Below are positions 47,658-56,397 of a stretch of DNA of 64,000 nucleotides, one piece after another. The stretch comes from Rhodovulum sp. (GTDB lineage: Bacteria; Pseudomonadota; Alphaproteobacteria; Rhodobacterales; Rhodobacteraceae), in assembly GCA_002706605.1 (NCBI GenBank), contig PALT01000025.1, positions 186,001 through 250,000 of the forward strand, in the 5' to 3' direction. The stretch's first letter is position 1; each line of letters begins with the position of its first letter. The notes below the pieces were generated by a model that saw nothing but the letters and a program-made list of their open reading frames with translations, had not been told where the DNA came from and did not search any database. The position numbers and the translations under genes were made by a program.

Positions 47658-48110
47658 ATGGACCTTATGTTTGCTGATTTTCTGACGCGGCTGTTTCAGC
47701 CCAACCTTGATCCCCTGCCCGACCCTGATGCCCGCCTTGCGCTGGCCGCGCTGTTGATCCGCGTGGGTCGCTCGGACGGTCAATATGACGTGGCCGAGGC
47801 CAGCCGGATCGAACGCATCCTGACCAAACGCTATGATCTGCCGCCGGATCAGGCCGCCGCCCTGCGCAGCGACGCCGAGCAACTGGAATCCGAGGCGCCC
47901 GACACCGTGCGTTTCACCCGCGCGATCAAAGACGCCGTGCCCTATGAGCACCGTGCCTCGGTGATTGAGGCGCTCTGGGACGTGGCATTGGCCGATGGGG
48001 TGCGGGACCACGAAGAGGATTCGCTGTTGCGTTTGGTGGCCAACCTGTTGGGCATCAACGACCGCGACAGCGCCCTCGCCCGTCAGCGCGTGGAAAACCG
48101 CCAAAACTAA
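47658..48110 (+). CDS. TerB-like tellurite-resistance family protein
   Basis: A 150-residue all-helical protein with the TerB/DUF533-like pattern. Its first motif, LAALLIRVGRSDGQYDVAEA, and the second, EALWDVALADGVRDHEEDSL, are the paired acidic repeats that bind metal in TerB domains. The ATG at 47658 is used; ATG 47667 and an upstream GTG (47601) are in frame. It is followed by a terminator. No other ter genes are near, so a role in tellurite resistance is not implied. Confidence 0.85.
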   Translation: MDLMFADFLTRLFQPNLDPLPDPDARLALAALLIRVGRSDGQYDVAEASRIERILTKRYDLPPDQAAALRSDAEQLESEAPDTVRFTRAIKDAVPYEHRASVIEALWDVALADGVRDHEEDSLLRLVANLLGINDRDSALARQRVENRQN

Positions 48111-48177
48111 AACGTCGCAAACCCCACATTAAACGGCGCTTTTGCGCCGCGCGGATCAGGGCACTGATCACGCTTTG

Positions 48178-48206
48178 GGCGCATCCGTCGGGTGCGCCTT
48201 ATTTTT
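48178..48206 (+). terminator. Rho-independent terminator after the TerB-like gene
   Basis: GGCGCATCC (48178-48186) pairs with GGGTGCGCC (48190-48198, one G-T pair) across a GTC loop, followed by TTATTTTT. A second small hairpin, GGCGC-TTTT-GCGCC, lies just upstream at about 48135-48148. Confidence 0.8.
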
Positions 48207-48298
48207 CGCCACGTCACCTGCGAATTTTTTGACTGTTTGTTGCAATTTTGGATTTCCGGCGCGTAATCTAATCCAAACCTAACGATCAAGCGGTCCTT

Positions 48299-49081
48299 GT
48301 GTCAGACACCACGCCCAACACACCCGTCCTCGAAATCCGCAACCTTCATAAGGCCTATGGCGATCTGGAGGTCCTGAAGGGCGTCAGTATCACTGCCCAC
48401 AAAGGCGACGTTGTGTCCCTGATCGGGTCGTCGGGGTCGGGGAAATCCACCATTTTGCGCTGTGCCAACCTGCTGGAGGACAGTCAGGGCGGCGAGATCC
48501 TGTTCGAGGGCGAGCCGGTCAAATGGAAGGGCACGGGCCACAACCGCCAACCCGCCGACCGCAAACAAGTTTTGCGGATGCGCACCAACCTGTCGATGGT
48601 GTTTCAACAGTTCAATCTGTGGGCCCATATGACCATCCTGCAAAACGTGATGGAGGCCCCCGTGACCGTCATGGGCCGCCCGCGTGATGAGGTTGAGGAC
48701 GCCGCGCGCCGCTATCTGGACAAGGTGGGGATCGGTGACAAATGCGACGTCTACCCCGCGCAACTGTCCGGCGGCCAGCAACAGCGCGCCGCGATCGCCC
48801 GCGCCCTGTGTATGGAGCCGCGCGCGCTCTTGTTTGACGAACCGACATCCGCGCTGGACCCCGAATTGGAACAAGAGGTCGTGCGCGTGATACGCGCCTT
48901 GGCCGATGAGGGACGCACGATGCTTATCGTGACCCACGACATGCGCATGGCCAACGACGTGTCCGATCAGATCGTGTTCCTGCACCAAGGTTTGATTGAG
49001 GAACAGGGTGCACCAAGTGACATCCTGACCAATCCCAAAAGCGCGCGTTTGCGCCAATTCCTAAGCGCCACAATGGCGTGA
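48299..49081 (+). CDS. Polar amino acid-type ABC transporter ATPase
   Basis: A 260-residue ATPase of the HisP/GlnQ group. Walker A is GSSGSGKSTILR, the Q loop follows in FQQFNLWAHMTILQNV, the signature is LSGGQQQRAAIARAL and Walker B LLFDEPTSALDPE. The insertion KGTGHNRQPADRKQ between Walker A and the Q loop is typical of HisP-like histidine/opine transporters. The start is GTG. It heads a nine-gene locus for uptake and gamma-glutamyl amine metabolism. Confidence 0.93.
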   Translation: MSDTTPNTPVLEIRNLHKAYGDLEVLKGVSITAHKGDVVSLIGSSGSGKSTILRCANLLEDSQGGEILFEGEPVKWKGTGHNRQPADRKQVLRMRTNLSMVFQQFNLWAHMTILQNVMEAPVTVMGRPRDEVEDAARRYLDKVGIGDKCDVYPAQLSGGQQQRAAIARALCMEPRALLFDEPTSALDPELEQEVVRVIRALADEGRTMLIVTHDMRMANDVSDQIVFLHQGLIEEQGAPSDILTNPKSARLRQFLSATMA

Positions 49082-49108
49082 ACCAACCAGAAATGGGGAG
49101 AGACTGAT

Positions 49109-49840
49109 ATGAAAAAACTGATCATGACGACGGCTGCGCTTGCACTTAGCGCGGGTGCGGCAATGGCAGCGGGCCACGAACTGGTCCGTCTGGGCACCGA
49201 GGGCGCCTACCCTCCGTACAACTTCCTTGACGACAACGGTGAGGTCGCGGGTTTCGAGCGCATCCTTGGCGATGAGCTGTGCAAACGCGCCGAACTGACC
49301 TGTGAATGGGTCACCAACGACTGGGATTCGATCATTCCGAACCTCGTCTCGGGCAACTATGACGCCATCATCGCCGGCATGAGCATCACCGCCGAGCGCG
49401 CCGAGGTGGTTGATTTCACCCAGAACTACACGCCCCCCTCGCCCTCGGCCTATGTCGCCCTCAGCGCGGATGTGGATCTGGCCGGTGGTGTGATCGCGGC
49501 CCAGACCGGCACGATCCAAGCGGCCCACGTCATTGAAACCGGCGCGACCCTGCTGGAATTCCCGACGCCGGACGAAACCATTCAGGCCGTAAAGGCCGGT
49601 GAGGCCGACGCGGTCATGGCCGACAAGGACTTCCTGATCCCCGCGGTTGAGGAATCGGGCGGCGAGATGGTGTTCGTTGGCGACGATGTGCCGCTGGGCG
49701 GCGGGATCGGCATGGCCTTCCGCAAGTCGGACCCCGAACTGCGCGCCAAATTCGACGCGGCCATCCAGTCGATGAAAGACGACGGCACGCTGAACACGCT
49801 GATCGTGGAATGGTTGGGCGAAGACAGCCCGAAATTCTAA
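49109..49840 (+). CDS. Polar amino acid-type ABC transporter binding protein
   Basis: A 243-residue periplasmic solute-binding protein (SBP_bac_3 type). The signal peptide ends near AAMAAG. The mature protein starts HELVRLGTEGAYPPYNFLD, has GFERILGDELCKR and the NLVSGNYDAIIAGMSITAERAEVVDF ligand region, and a pair of Cys (ELCKRAELTCEW). The type binds amino acids and opines rather than spermidine or putrescine (PotF/PotD), so the ligand may be a charged amine or an amino-acid derivative. Confidence 0.93.
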   Translation: MKKLIMTTAALALSAGAAMAAGHELVRLGTEGAYPPYNFLDDNGEVAGFERILGDELCKRAELTCEWVTNDWDSIIPNLVSGNYDAIIAGMSITAERAEVVDFTQNYTPPSPSAYVALSADVDLAGGVIAAQTGTIQAAHVIETGATLLEFPTPDETIQAVKAGEADAVMADKDFLIPAVEESGGEMVFVGDDVPLGGGIGMAFRKSDPELRAKFDAAIQSMKDDGTLNTLIVEWLGEDSPKF

Positions 49841-49876
49841 GACCCCATTGGACAGGCGGCCCCGCGTCGCCTGTCC

Positions 49877-50782
49877 ATGACCCGCACGACGCCGAGGCCC
49901 ACCATTTTCAGCTATTGTACAGAACCGGACACGCTGGCCCGCCTTGAATGGCTGTCCTGCTTTTTGACGACGGGTAAACACCTGTCGTTTTACGCGTCTT
50001 TTGGCACGGTGTTGATGTTGCTGGCCATCACAGCGCCCGTGGCGCTGGTGTTCGGGTTTGGCGGGGCGACGGCGGCGCGCGCGTCTCTGTGGCCTGTGCG
50101 GATGCTGGGCAAGATTTACATCTCGGTGGTGCGCGGCGTGCCCGACATCGCCTTTTTCATGTTCTTTGTGATCGCTCTGGATCAGGGGTTTGAATGGCTA
50201 CGCCATCAAGTGAAATGCCCTGAATGGACCGATCCGATCCGGCAGGGGAACGACTTCATCGTCTGCGCGGCGGCGAAACTGCCCCTGAACACGGATCCGC
50301 AATGGATGCATGAGGTCTATGGCTTTCTGATTGCCGTTCTGACTTTTGCCATCGTGTTCGGCGCCTTTGCCGCCAATATCATTTACGGCGCAATGAACGC
50401 CGTTCCCCGTGGACAGCTTGAGACCGCCGAGGCCTATGGCTTTTCCCCGCGTCAGACGTTCTGGCGCATTCTGGTGCCGCAGATGTGGCGCTATGCCCTG
50501 CCCGGCCTGTCAAATCTGTGGATGATCCTGATCAAATCGACGCCCCTGTTGTTCCTGCTCGGAGTTGAGGACATCGTGTTTTGGGCGCGCGAACTGGGTG
50601 CCTCGAAAACCGCGCGGTTCACCGATTACCCGCATGGCGATTGGCGGATGTGGTATTTCCTTGCCCTACTGGTGTTTTACCTCGCCTTTACCAAACTGTC
50701 CGAGGTCGTTCTGGAGCGCGTCATGCGCCGGTTAAATAGCGGTCAGGCCGTCGCCGCGACCAGTGGAAAGGCCGCCGCATGA
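49877..50782 (+). CDS. ABC transporter permease, HisQ type
   Basis: A 301-residue inner-membrane permease. Membrane segments flank the EAA loop MNAVPRGQLETAEAYGFSP, which docks the ATPase. An unusually long hydrophilic loop (about residues 105-150, CPEWTDPIRQGNDFIVCAAA) follows the third helix. The ending LSEVVLERVMRRLNSG is usual for HisQ. Its stop overlaps the start of the second permease. Confidence 0.9.
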   Translation: MTRTTPRPTIFSYCTEPDTLARLEWLSCFLTTGKHLSFYASFGTVLMLLAITAPVALVFGFGGATAARASLWPVRMLGKIYISVVRGVPDIAFFMFFVIALDQGFEWLRHQVKCPEWTDPIRQGNDFIVCAAAKLPLNTDPQWMHEVYGFLIAVLTFAIVFGAFAANIIYGAMNAVPRGQLETAEAYGFSPRQTFWRILVPQMWRYALPGLSNLWMILIKSTPLLFLLGVEDIVFWARELGASKTARFTDYPHGDWRMWYFLALLVFYLAFTKLSEVVLERVMRRLNSGQAVAATSGKAAA

Positions 50783-51585
50783 GTTGCCTTCAGACCATTC
50801 AGGATTACGGCCTGCGCGCGCTTGGGATGGGCGAACGCCTGTTGCCGCGCACCGATTTTACCCTGTGCGATCAGTTTACCCTGATCGGGTCGGGGATGCT
50901 GTGGAACATCTATTTCGCCATCATCGCGGTCAGCTGCGGGTTCGTCTTTTCGACCCTTCTGGCCCTTGCCAAGGCCAGCCACCACGCCGCCTATCGCAAG
51001 CCCGCCGAATGGTTCATCTTTGTCTTTCGCGGCTCGCCCTTGTTCATCCAGTTCTTCTTTGCCTATTTCCTGTTCCTCAGCCTGAAATCGAACGTTCCCG
51101 CCTTGGGCATGTTCACCTCGGCATGGGCGGGGGCGGCGGTGGTTCTGTTCCTGAACACATCGGCCTATAGCGCCGAGATTTTCTATGGCGCGCTGCGCAC
51201 GATCCCCAAGGGCGATATCGAGGCCGCAGATGCCTATGGTCTAACGGGCTGGGCGCGCTTTCGGCGGATCATCTGGCCGACCATGCTGCGCCTTGGCTGG
51301 CCTGGCTACACGAACGAGGCGATCTTTCTCTTCCACGCCACGACGCTTGTCTTCTTTAGCGGTTTTCCCTCCTACCAACAGCGCGGCGATGCCCTCTATT
51401 ACGCGAACTATTTTGCGATCAAGACCTACAACCCATTCATCCCCTATCCTATTTTGGCGGGGTACTTTATCCTGTTCACATTGTTGATCATCGCCGTGTT
51501 CGGCCTTGTAAACCGCCGTCTGAACAGGCACCTCCCAGCCAGTGCTCGGCGTAAGATACGCATAAAACCGCAGGTTATCAGATGA
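50779..51585 (+). CDS. ABC transporter permease, HisM type
   Basis: A 268-residue permease and partner of the HisQ-type subunit. The EAA loop reads LRTIPKGDIEAADAYGLTG, after the membrane segment SAWAGAAVVLFLNTSAYSAE. It starts with ATG overlapping the first permease and ends ATGA into the first PuuA-type gene, so transport and metabolism genes are translationally coupled. Confidence 0.9.
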   Translation: MSCLQTIQDYGLRALGMGERLLPRTDFTLCDQFTLIGSGMLWNIYFAIIAVSCGFVFSTLLALAKASHHAAYRKPAEWFIFVFRGSPLFIQFFFAYFLFLSLKSNVPALGMFTSAWAGAAVVLFLNTSAYSAEIFYGALRTIPKGDIEAADAYGLTGWARFRRIIWPTMLRLGWPGYTNEAIFLFHATTLVFFSGFPSYQQRGDALYYANYFAIKTYNPFIPYPILAGYFILFTLLIIAVFGLVNRRLNRHLPASARRKIRIKPQVIR

Positions 51586-52916
51586 GTGAATGGTTAATGG
51601 CCCACCCCGAGGTCCGCACAATCCGCGTCGCGGCGTGCGATCTGAACGGTCAGGCCCGAGGCAAGCGCATGCCCACCCGCTTTGCCAGCAAGATCGAAAG
51701 CGAGGGCACCCGTTTCCCCTTTTCCGTTCTGAACCTCGACATCTGGGGCGAAGACATCGACGACAGCCCCCTTGTCTTTGACACGGGCGATCCCGATGGC
51801 GTCCTGCACCCGACCGAGCGCGGGTTTGTCCCCATGCCGTGGCTGTCCGCGCCGACGGCCCTGTTGCCGCTGTGGATGTATCACGAGGACGGTCGCCCGT
51901 TCGACGGCGACCCGCGCCATGCGCTGGCCCGTGTGATCAAACGCTATGCCGACAAGGGCCTGACGCCCGTCGTCGCGACCGAGCTTGAATTCTACCTGAT
52001 CGACGACAGCACACGCCAATTGCGCGTGCCGCCCTCACCGCGCACCGGCAAACGCCGTCCGGGGGCGGATACGCTGGCTCTGCGGGCGCTGGACGCGTTC
52101 GATATCTTTTTCTCGGACCTCTATGACGCGTGCGAGGCGATGGACATCCCCGCCGACACCGCGATTTCCGAGGCCGGTCTGGGCCAGTTCGAGATCAACC
52201 TTGTGCATCAATCCGACGCGCTCAAGGCCGCCGATGACACGTGGCTGTTCAAGATGCTGGTGCGCGGACTGGCCCGCAAACACGGCTTCGCGGCCAGTTT
52301 CATGGCCAAGCCCTATGACGATTACGCGGGCAACGGGATGCACACGCATTTTTCTGTGCTGGACCGCGATGGAAACAACATCTTTTCCGACGGCGGCCCG
52401 CGCGGCTCGGACGCGCTGCACCACGCGATTGGCGGCTGTCTGAACGCCATTCCGGGCAGCAGCCTGCTCTTTGCGCCGCACGGCAATTCCTATGACCGCT
52501 TGGTGCCCGAAAACCACGCGCCGACCGGCATCTGCTGGGCCTATGAAAACCGCACGGCGGCCGTGCGCGTGCCTGGCGGTGGGGCGGCGGCGCGCCGGAT
52601 CGAACACCGCGTGTCGGGCGGGGATGTGAACCCCTATCTGATGCTGGCCGGTGTTCTGGGCGCGGCCCTGATCGGGATTGAAGACGCCATTACCCCCCAC
52701 CCGCCGATCACCGGCAACGCCTATGATCAGGACCTGCCGCAAATGCCCAACACATGGGGCGCGGCGATCGACACGTTCGAGGCCTGTCCGATGATGGCGC
52801 GGATTTTCCCCGAGGGCCTGATCCGCAACCTCGTCCTGACCAAACGGCAAGAGGTCAAATACTACGCCGAACTGACCCCCGAAGAGCAGGTGGAATTGTA
52901 TCTGGACACGGTTTGA
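51582..52916 (+). CDS. Glutamine-synthetase-like gamma-glutamyl-amine ligase (PuuA type), paralog 1
   Basis: A 444-residue type I glutamine-synthetase family enzyme. The N-terminal beta-grasp part is followed by the catalytic domain with ATELEFYLI, EAGLGQFEINL (metal-binding Glu), GMHTHFSVLD and NRTAAVRVPGGGAAARRIEH. PuuA-type enzymes join glutamate to an amine such as putrescine with ATP. The tight link to an ABC transporter and a PuuB-like oxidase supports that role. The amine itself is unknown. It starts inside the preceding permease stop (ATGA). Confidence 0.87.
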   Translation: MSEWLMAHPEVRTIRVAACDLNGQARGKRMPTRFASKIESEGTRFPFSVLNLDIWGEDIDDSPLVFDTGDPDGVLHPTERGFVPMPWLSAPTALLPLWMYHEDGRPFDGDPRHALARVIKRYADKGLTPVVATELEFYLIDDSTRQLRVPPSPRTGKRRPGADTLALRALDAFDIFFSDLYDACEAMDIPADTAISEAGLGQFEINLVHQSDALKAADDTWLFKMLVRGLARKHGFAASFMAKPYDDYAGNGMHTHFSVLDRDGNNIFSDGGPRGSDALHHAIGGCLNAIPGSSLLFAPHGNSYDRLVPENHAPTGICWAYENRTAAVRVPGGGAAARRIEHRVSGGDVNPYLMLAGVLGAALIGIEDAITPHPPITGNAYDQDLPQMPNTWGAAIDTFEACPMMARIFPEGLIRNLVLTKRQEVKYYAELTPEEQVELYLDTV

Positions 52917-52976
52917 TCCCTTGCCCCGCCCCGCGCGCGGGACTACCGTGATCAAAACCAATCTCACAGGCTCATT

Positions 52977-53669
52977 ATGCGGATCGGCATCCTTCAAACC
53001 GGCCATGTTCCCGACACGCTCAGGGACGACTTTCCATCCTATGCGCTGATGTTCGAACGGCTTCTGGCGGGGCACGGGTTTACCTTTGCCCACTGGATGG
53101 CGGTCGATATGGACTTTCCTGCGGGTCCTGCGGACGCCGATGGATGGCTGATCACCGGATCGCGGCACGGTGCCTATGAGGACCTGCCGTTCATCCCCCC
53201 GCTGGAACAGCTGATCCGCGATATCCACGCCGCGCAGCGCCCACTGGTCGGGATCTGTTTCGGCCATCAGATCATCGCACAGGCCCTTGGCGGCACGGTC
53301 GAAAAGGCCCCCGCCGGATGGGCCGTCGGCCCGACCACCTATTCGTTTGATGACCGGTCTGTGCGCCTGATGGCGTGGCATCAGGATCAGGTGACACAGT
53401 TGCCCGAAGGCGCCCGTGTCCTTGGCGGCAACGCTTTCTGCCCCTATGGGATGCTCGGCTATGGCGACAGTATCCTGACCGTACAGGCGCATCCCGAATT
53501 CGACCCCGATTTCGTCACCGGCCTGATCGATACACGCGGGCGCGGCGTTGTGCCTGACGCGCAACTGGACCGCGCCAAGGCCGATCTGACCGATCACATC
53601 GACAAACCCTATCTGGCGACGCGTATCGCCGCGTTCTTTCTCGCACACCAAGAGGCCCCAAATGTCTGA
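52977..53669 (+). CDS. Class I glutamine amidotransferase-like hydrolase
   Basis: A 230-residue GATase-1 domain protein. The nucleophile is Cys in GICFGHQIIAQALGG, with His and Glu in QAHPEFDPDF. No synthetase domain is attached. In a gamma-glutamylation pathway such a protein could remove the glutamyl group from the product, the job done by PuuD in E. coli. PuuD, however, belongs to the C26 family, so this is an inference from context. It lies between the two PuuA paralogs and overlaps the second by 8 bases. Confidence 0.8.
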   Translation: MRIGILQTGHVPDTLRDDFPSYALMFERLLAGHGFTFAHWMAVDMDFPAGPADADGWLITGSRHGAYEDLPFIPPLEQLIRDIHAAQRPLVGICFGHQIIAQALGGTVEKAPAGWAVGPTTYSFDDRSVRLMAWHQDQVTQLPEGARVLGGNAFCPYGMLGYGDSILTVQAHPEFDPDFVTGLIDTRGRGVVPDAQLDRAKADLTDHIDKPYLATRIAAFFLAHQEAPNV

Positions 53670-55017
53670 CTGGATCGAAACCCTGCCCGAGGCGGCTCAG
53701 CTCTATCTTGAGGGCCGCCGCCTGGATGAGGTCGAATGCATCGTCTCGGACCTTGCCGGTGTGGCGCGCGGCAAGGCCATGCCTGCCAGCAAATTCGCCA
53801 AGCAAACCCATTTCTACCTGCCGAACTCGATCTTTCTGCAGACGATCACCGGCGACTGGGCCGATCTTGAGGGCGAGGTTTTTACCGAACCCGACATGGT
53901 TCTGGTCCCAGACATGTCCACCGCCACCGCCGCGCCGTGGACCGCCGACTGGACCTTGCAGGTGATCCACGACATCAACGATCAGGACGGCAACCCCGTC
54001 CCCTTTGCCCCGCGCAACGTGCTGCGCCACGTGGTCGAACAATATAACGCCCGCGGCCTGCAACCGGTGGTCGCGCCCGAGATGGAATTCTTTCTGGTCG
54101 CCCGCAACATCGACCCGTCCCAACCGGTGGAACCGCCGATGGGCCGCTCGGGCCGTCGCGCCGCCGCGCGTCAGGCCTATTCGATGTCGGCGGTCGATGA
54201 ATACGGCCCCGTCATCGACGACATCTATGATTTCGCCGAAGCCCAAGGGTTCGAGATCGACGGCATCCTGCAAGAGGGCGGCGCGGGTCAGATCGAAATG
54301 AACCTGCGTCACGGCGATCCCGTGCGTCTGGCCGATGAGATCTTTTTCTTCAAACGCCTGATCCGTGAGGCGGCGTTGCGCCACGATTGTTACGCGACCT
54401 TTATGGCCAAACCCATTCAGGACGAACCGGGCAGTGCGATGCATATCCACCATTCGGTCGTGAACGCCGAAACCGGTCAGAACATCTTTTCCGATGCAAA
54501 CGGCAATGAAACGCCCGAGTTCATGCATTTCATCGCGGGAATGCAGACGCATATGCCCTCGGTCATTGCCCTGCTGGCCCCCTATGTGAACAGCTATCGC
54601 CGTTATGTGCCCGATTTCGCCGCGCCGATTAACCTTGAGTGGGGGCGCGACAACCGCACCACCGGTCTGCGCGTGCCGATTTCGGACGCTGCGGGCCGAC
54701 GGATCGAAAACCGGATCGCGGGCATGGATTGCAACCCCTATCTGGGCATCGCGGCCTCGCTGGCCTGTGGTCTGCAAGGTCTGGCTGAGGGCAAAAACCC
54801 CAAACCTGAATTCAAGGGCGATGCGTACTCTAGCATCGAGGGCATCCCCGGCCATTTGAATGAGGCCTTGGACCTATTTTCCGAGAACACCGCCATCCGC
54901 ACGATGCTGGGTGAGGATTTTTGCAAGATTTACGAGACCGTCAAAACCCTTGAATACAAGGCGTTCTTGCAAGTCATCAGCCCCTGGGAACGTGAACATC
55001 TGTTGTTGAACGTATGA
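53662..55017 (+). CDS. Glutamine-synthetase-like gamma-glutamyl-amine ligase (PuuA type), paralog 2
   Basis: A 451-residue second PuuA-type ligase. Motifs are APEMEFFLVARN, EGGAGQIEMNL, AMHIHHSVVNAETGQNIFSD and NRTTGLRVPISDAAGRRIEN. It is only moderately similar to the first paralog, so the two probably differ in amine or act as alternative subunits. The start lies inside the amidotransferase gene and its stop (55017) overlaps the oxidase start (ATGA). Confidence 0.87.
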   Translation: MSDWIETLPEAAQLYLEGRRLDEVECIVSDLAGVARGKAMPASKFAKQTHFYLPNSIFLQTITGDWADLEGEVFTEPDMVLVPDMSTATAAPWTADWTLQVIHDINDQDGNPVPFAPRNVLRHVVEQYNARGLQPVVAPEMEFFLVARNIDPSQPVEPPMGRSGRRAAARQAYSMSAVDEYGPVIDDIYDFAEAQGFEIDGILQEGGAGQIEMNLRHGDPVRLADEIFFFKRLIREAALRHDCYATFMAKPIQDEPGSAMHIHHSVVNAETGQNIFSDANGNETPEFMHFIAGMQTHMPSVIALLAPYVNSYRRYVPDFAAPINLEWGRDNRTTGLRVPISDAAGRRIENRIAGMDCNPYLGIAASLACGLQGLAEGKNPKPEFKGDAYSSIEGIPGHLNEALDLFSENTAIRTMLGEDFCKIYETVKTLEYKAFLQVISPWEREHLLLNV

Positions 55018-56318
55018 ACCTGCTGTTTTCCAACGACCGGCGCGGGGAATTCCCAAACAGCTGGTACGCGGCCACGGCCACGCCGCCCCTGCCGTTTTCG
55101 CCCCTGCGCGGGCGGGACACGGCCACGGTCTGTGTGATCGGGGGCGGGTTTACGGGGCTGTCGACCGCGCTGCATCTGGCGAAGGCCGGTGTGGATGTCG
55201 TGGTGCTTGAGGCGCACCGCGTCGGATTTGGCGCATCGGGGCGCAACGGCGGTCAGGTCGGCAGCGGTCAGCGGTTGGAACAAACCGATCTGGAAAAGAT
55301 GATGGGCGACGCGGATGCAACCGCCCTGTGGCAATTGGGCGAGGACGCCAAGGCCAAGATCGCAGACCTCTGCGCCGCCCACGGGATCGACTGTGACTAT
55401 CGCCCCGGCGTGGTGCACGCCGATTGCCACGCGCGCGACGTGCCCCATGCGCACGCCTATGCCAAACATCTGCATGACCGCTATGGCTATGACCGGATTG
55501 AGCTGCTGGACCGCGAGGGTCTGCGCGCCATGGTCGACAGCCCCGCCTATCACGGCGGCTATGTCGATTGGGGCGCGGGGCATTTGCATCCGCTCAAGCT
55601 GGCCTTTGGGTTGGCGCGCGCCGCCGTCACCGCGGGCGCGCGCATCCATGAAGGCACGTGGGTCCACGACATCCAGACCGGCACCCGCCCGTTGGTGCGC
55701 ACGGATATGGGGTCGATCGAATGCGACCACGTGGTTCTGGCGACCAACGGCTATATGGGCCGTCTGAACGATCAGGTCGCCGCGCGGGTCATGCCGATCA
55801 ACAATTTCATTGTCGCGACCAAACCCTTGACCGAACCACAGGAACAGGTCCTGAAACAGGACGTGGCGGTCGCCGATAGCAAATTCGTCGTGAACTACTT
55901 TCGCCTCAGCGACGACAAACGCCTGTTGTTCGGCGGGGGCGAGACCTATGGCTATCGCTTTCCGCGCGACATTGCCGCGCTTGTGCGCAAGCCGATGTCG
56001 CAGATTTTCCCGCAACTGGCCGATGTCGCGATTGAATACGCGTGGGGCGGGACCTTGGCGATCACGCGCAATCGCCTGCCCTGTTTCATGCGCCCCGCGC
56101 CCGGTGTCTGGTCCGCCTCGGGCTATAGCGGGCACGGCGTCGCCTTGGCCGTTCTGGCCGGTGACATCATCGCCGAGGCCATCGCAGGGAACAGCGCGCG
56201 GTTCGACCTGATGGCCCGCGTGCCACAACCACGCTTCCCTGGCGGAACCGGATTGCGCAGCCCCCTGTTGGCGGGGGCGATGACGTGGTTTTCCCTGCGC
56301 GATCGGCTGGGGCTCTAG
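55014..56318 (+). CDS. FAD-dependent amine oxidase, PuuB-like
   Basis: A 434-residue DAO-type flavoprotein. The FAD loop is VCVIGGGFTGLSTALHLAKAG with RVGFGASGRNGGQVG just after it, and the C-terminal segment ends GYSGHGVALAVLAGDIIAEA. This matches gamma-glutamylputrescine oxidase PuuB, which oxidises the terminal amine of the glutamyl adduct to an aldehyde. No PuuC aldehyde dehydrogenase follows in the window. It is translationally coupled to PuuA paralog 2. Confidence 0.88.
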   Translation: MNLLFSNDRRGEFPNSWYAATATPPLPFSPLRGRDTATVCVIGGGFTGLSTALHLAKAGVDVVVLEAHRVGFGASGRNGGQVGSGQRLEQTDLEKMMGDADATALWQLGEDAKAKIADLCAAHGIDCDYRPGVVHADCHARDVPHAHAYAKHLHDRYGYDRIELLDREGLRAMVDSPAYHGGYVDWGAGHLHPLKLAFGLARAAVTAGARIHEGTWVHDIQTGTRPLVRTDMGSIECDHVVLATNGYMGRLNDQVAARVMPINNFIVATKPLTEPQEQVLKQDVAVADSKFVVNYFRLSDDKRLLFGGGETYGYRFPRDIAALVRKPMSQIFPQLADVAIEYAWGGTLAITRNRLPCFMRPAPGVWSASGYSGHGVALAVLAGDIIAEAIAGNSARFDLMARVPQPRFPGGTGLRSPLLAGAMTWFSLRDRLGL

Positions 56319-56362
56319 CGTCATATTTATTTGACTTGGCCCGCGGGGCACATGCGGTTACG

Positions 56363-56376
56363 GTTTTCCCGAAAAC
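56363..56376 (+). promoter_or_regulatory. Small inverted repeat before the DegT-type gene
   Basis: GTTTTC-CC-GAAAAC, a 14-base dyad 21 bases before the ATG at 56398. It could be an operator, but the position suits a leader element as well. Confidence 0.25.
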
Positions 56377-56397
56377 AGATTTCAGGAAAGCGAAAAC

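Noticed and set aside
52035-53651. 538-codon minus-strand open frame opposite the PuuA and amidotransferase genes
   Set aside because: It spans two real plus-strand genes and the gap between them, with the composition of an antisense shadow.
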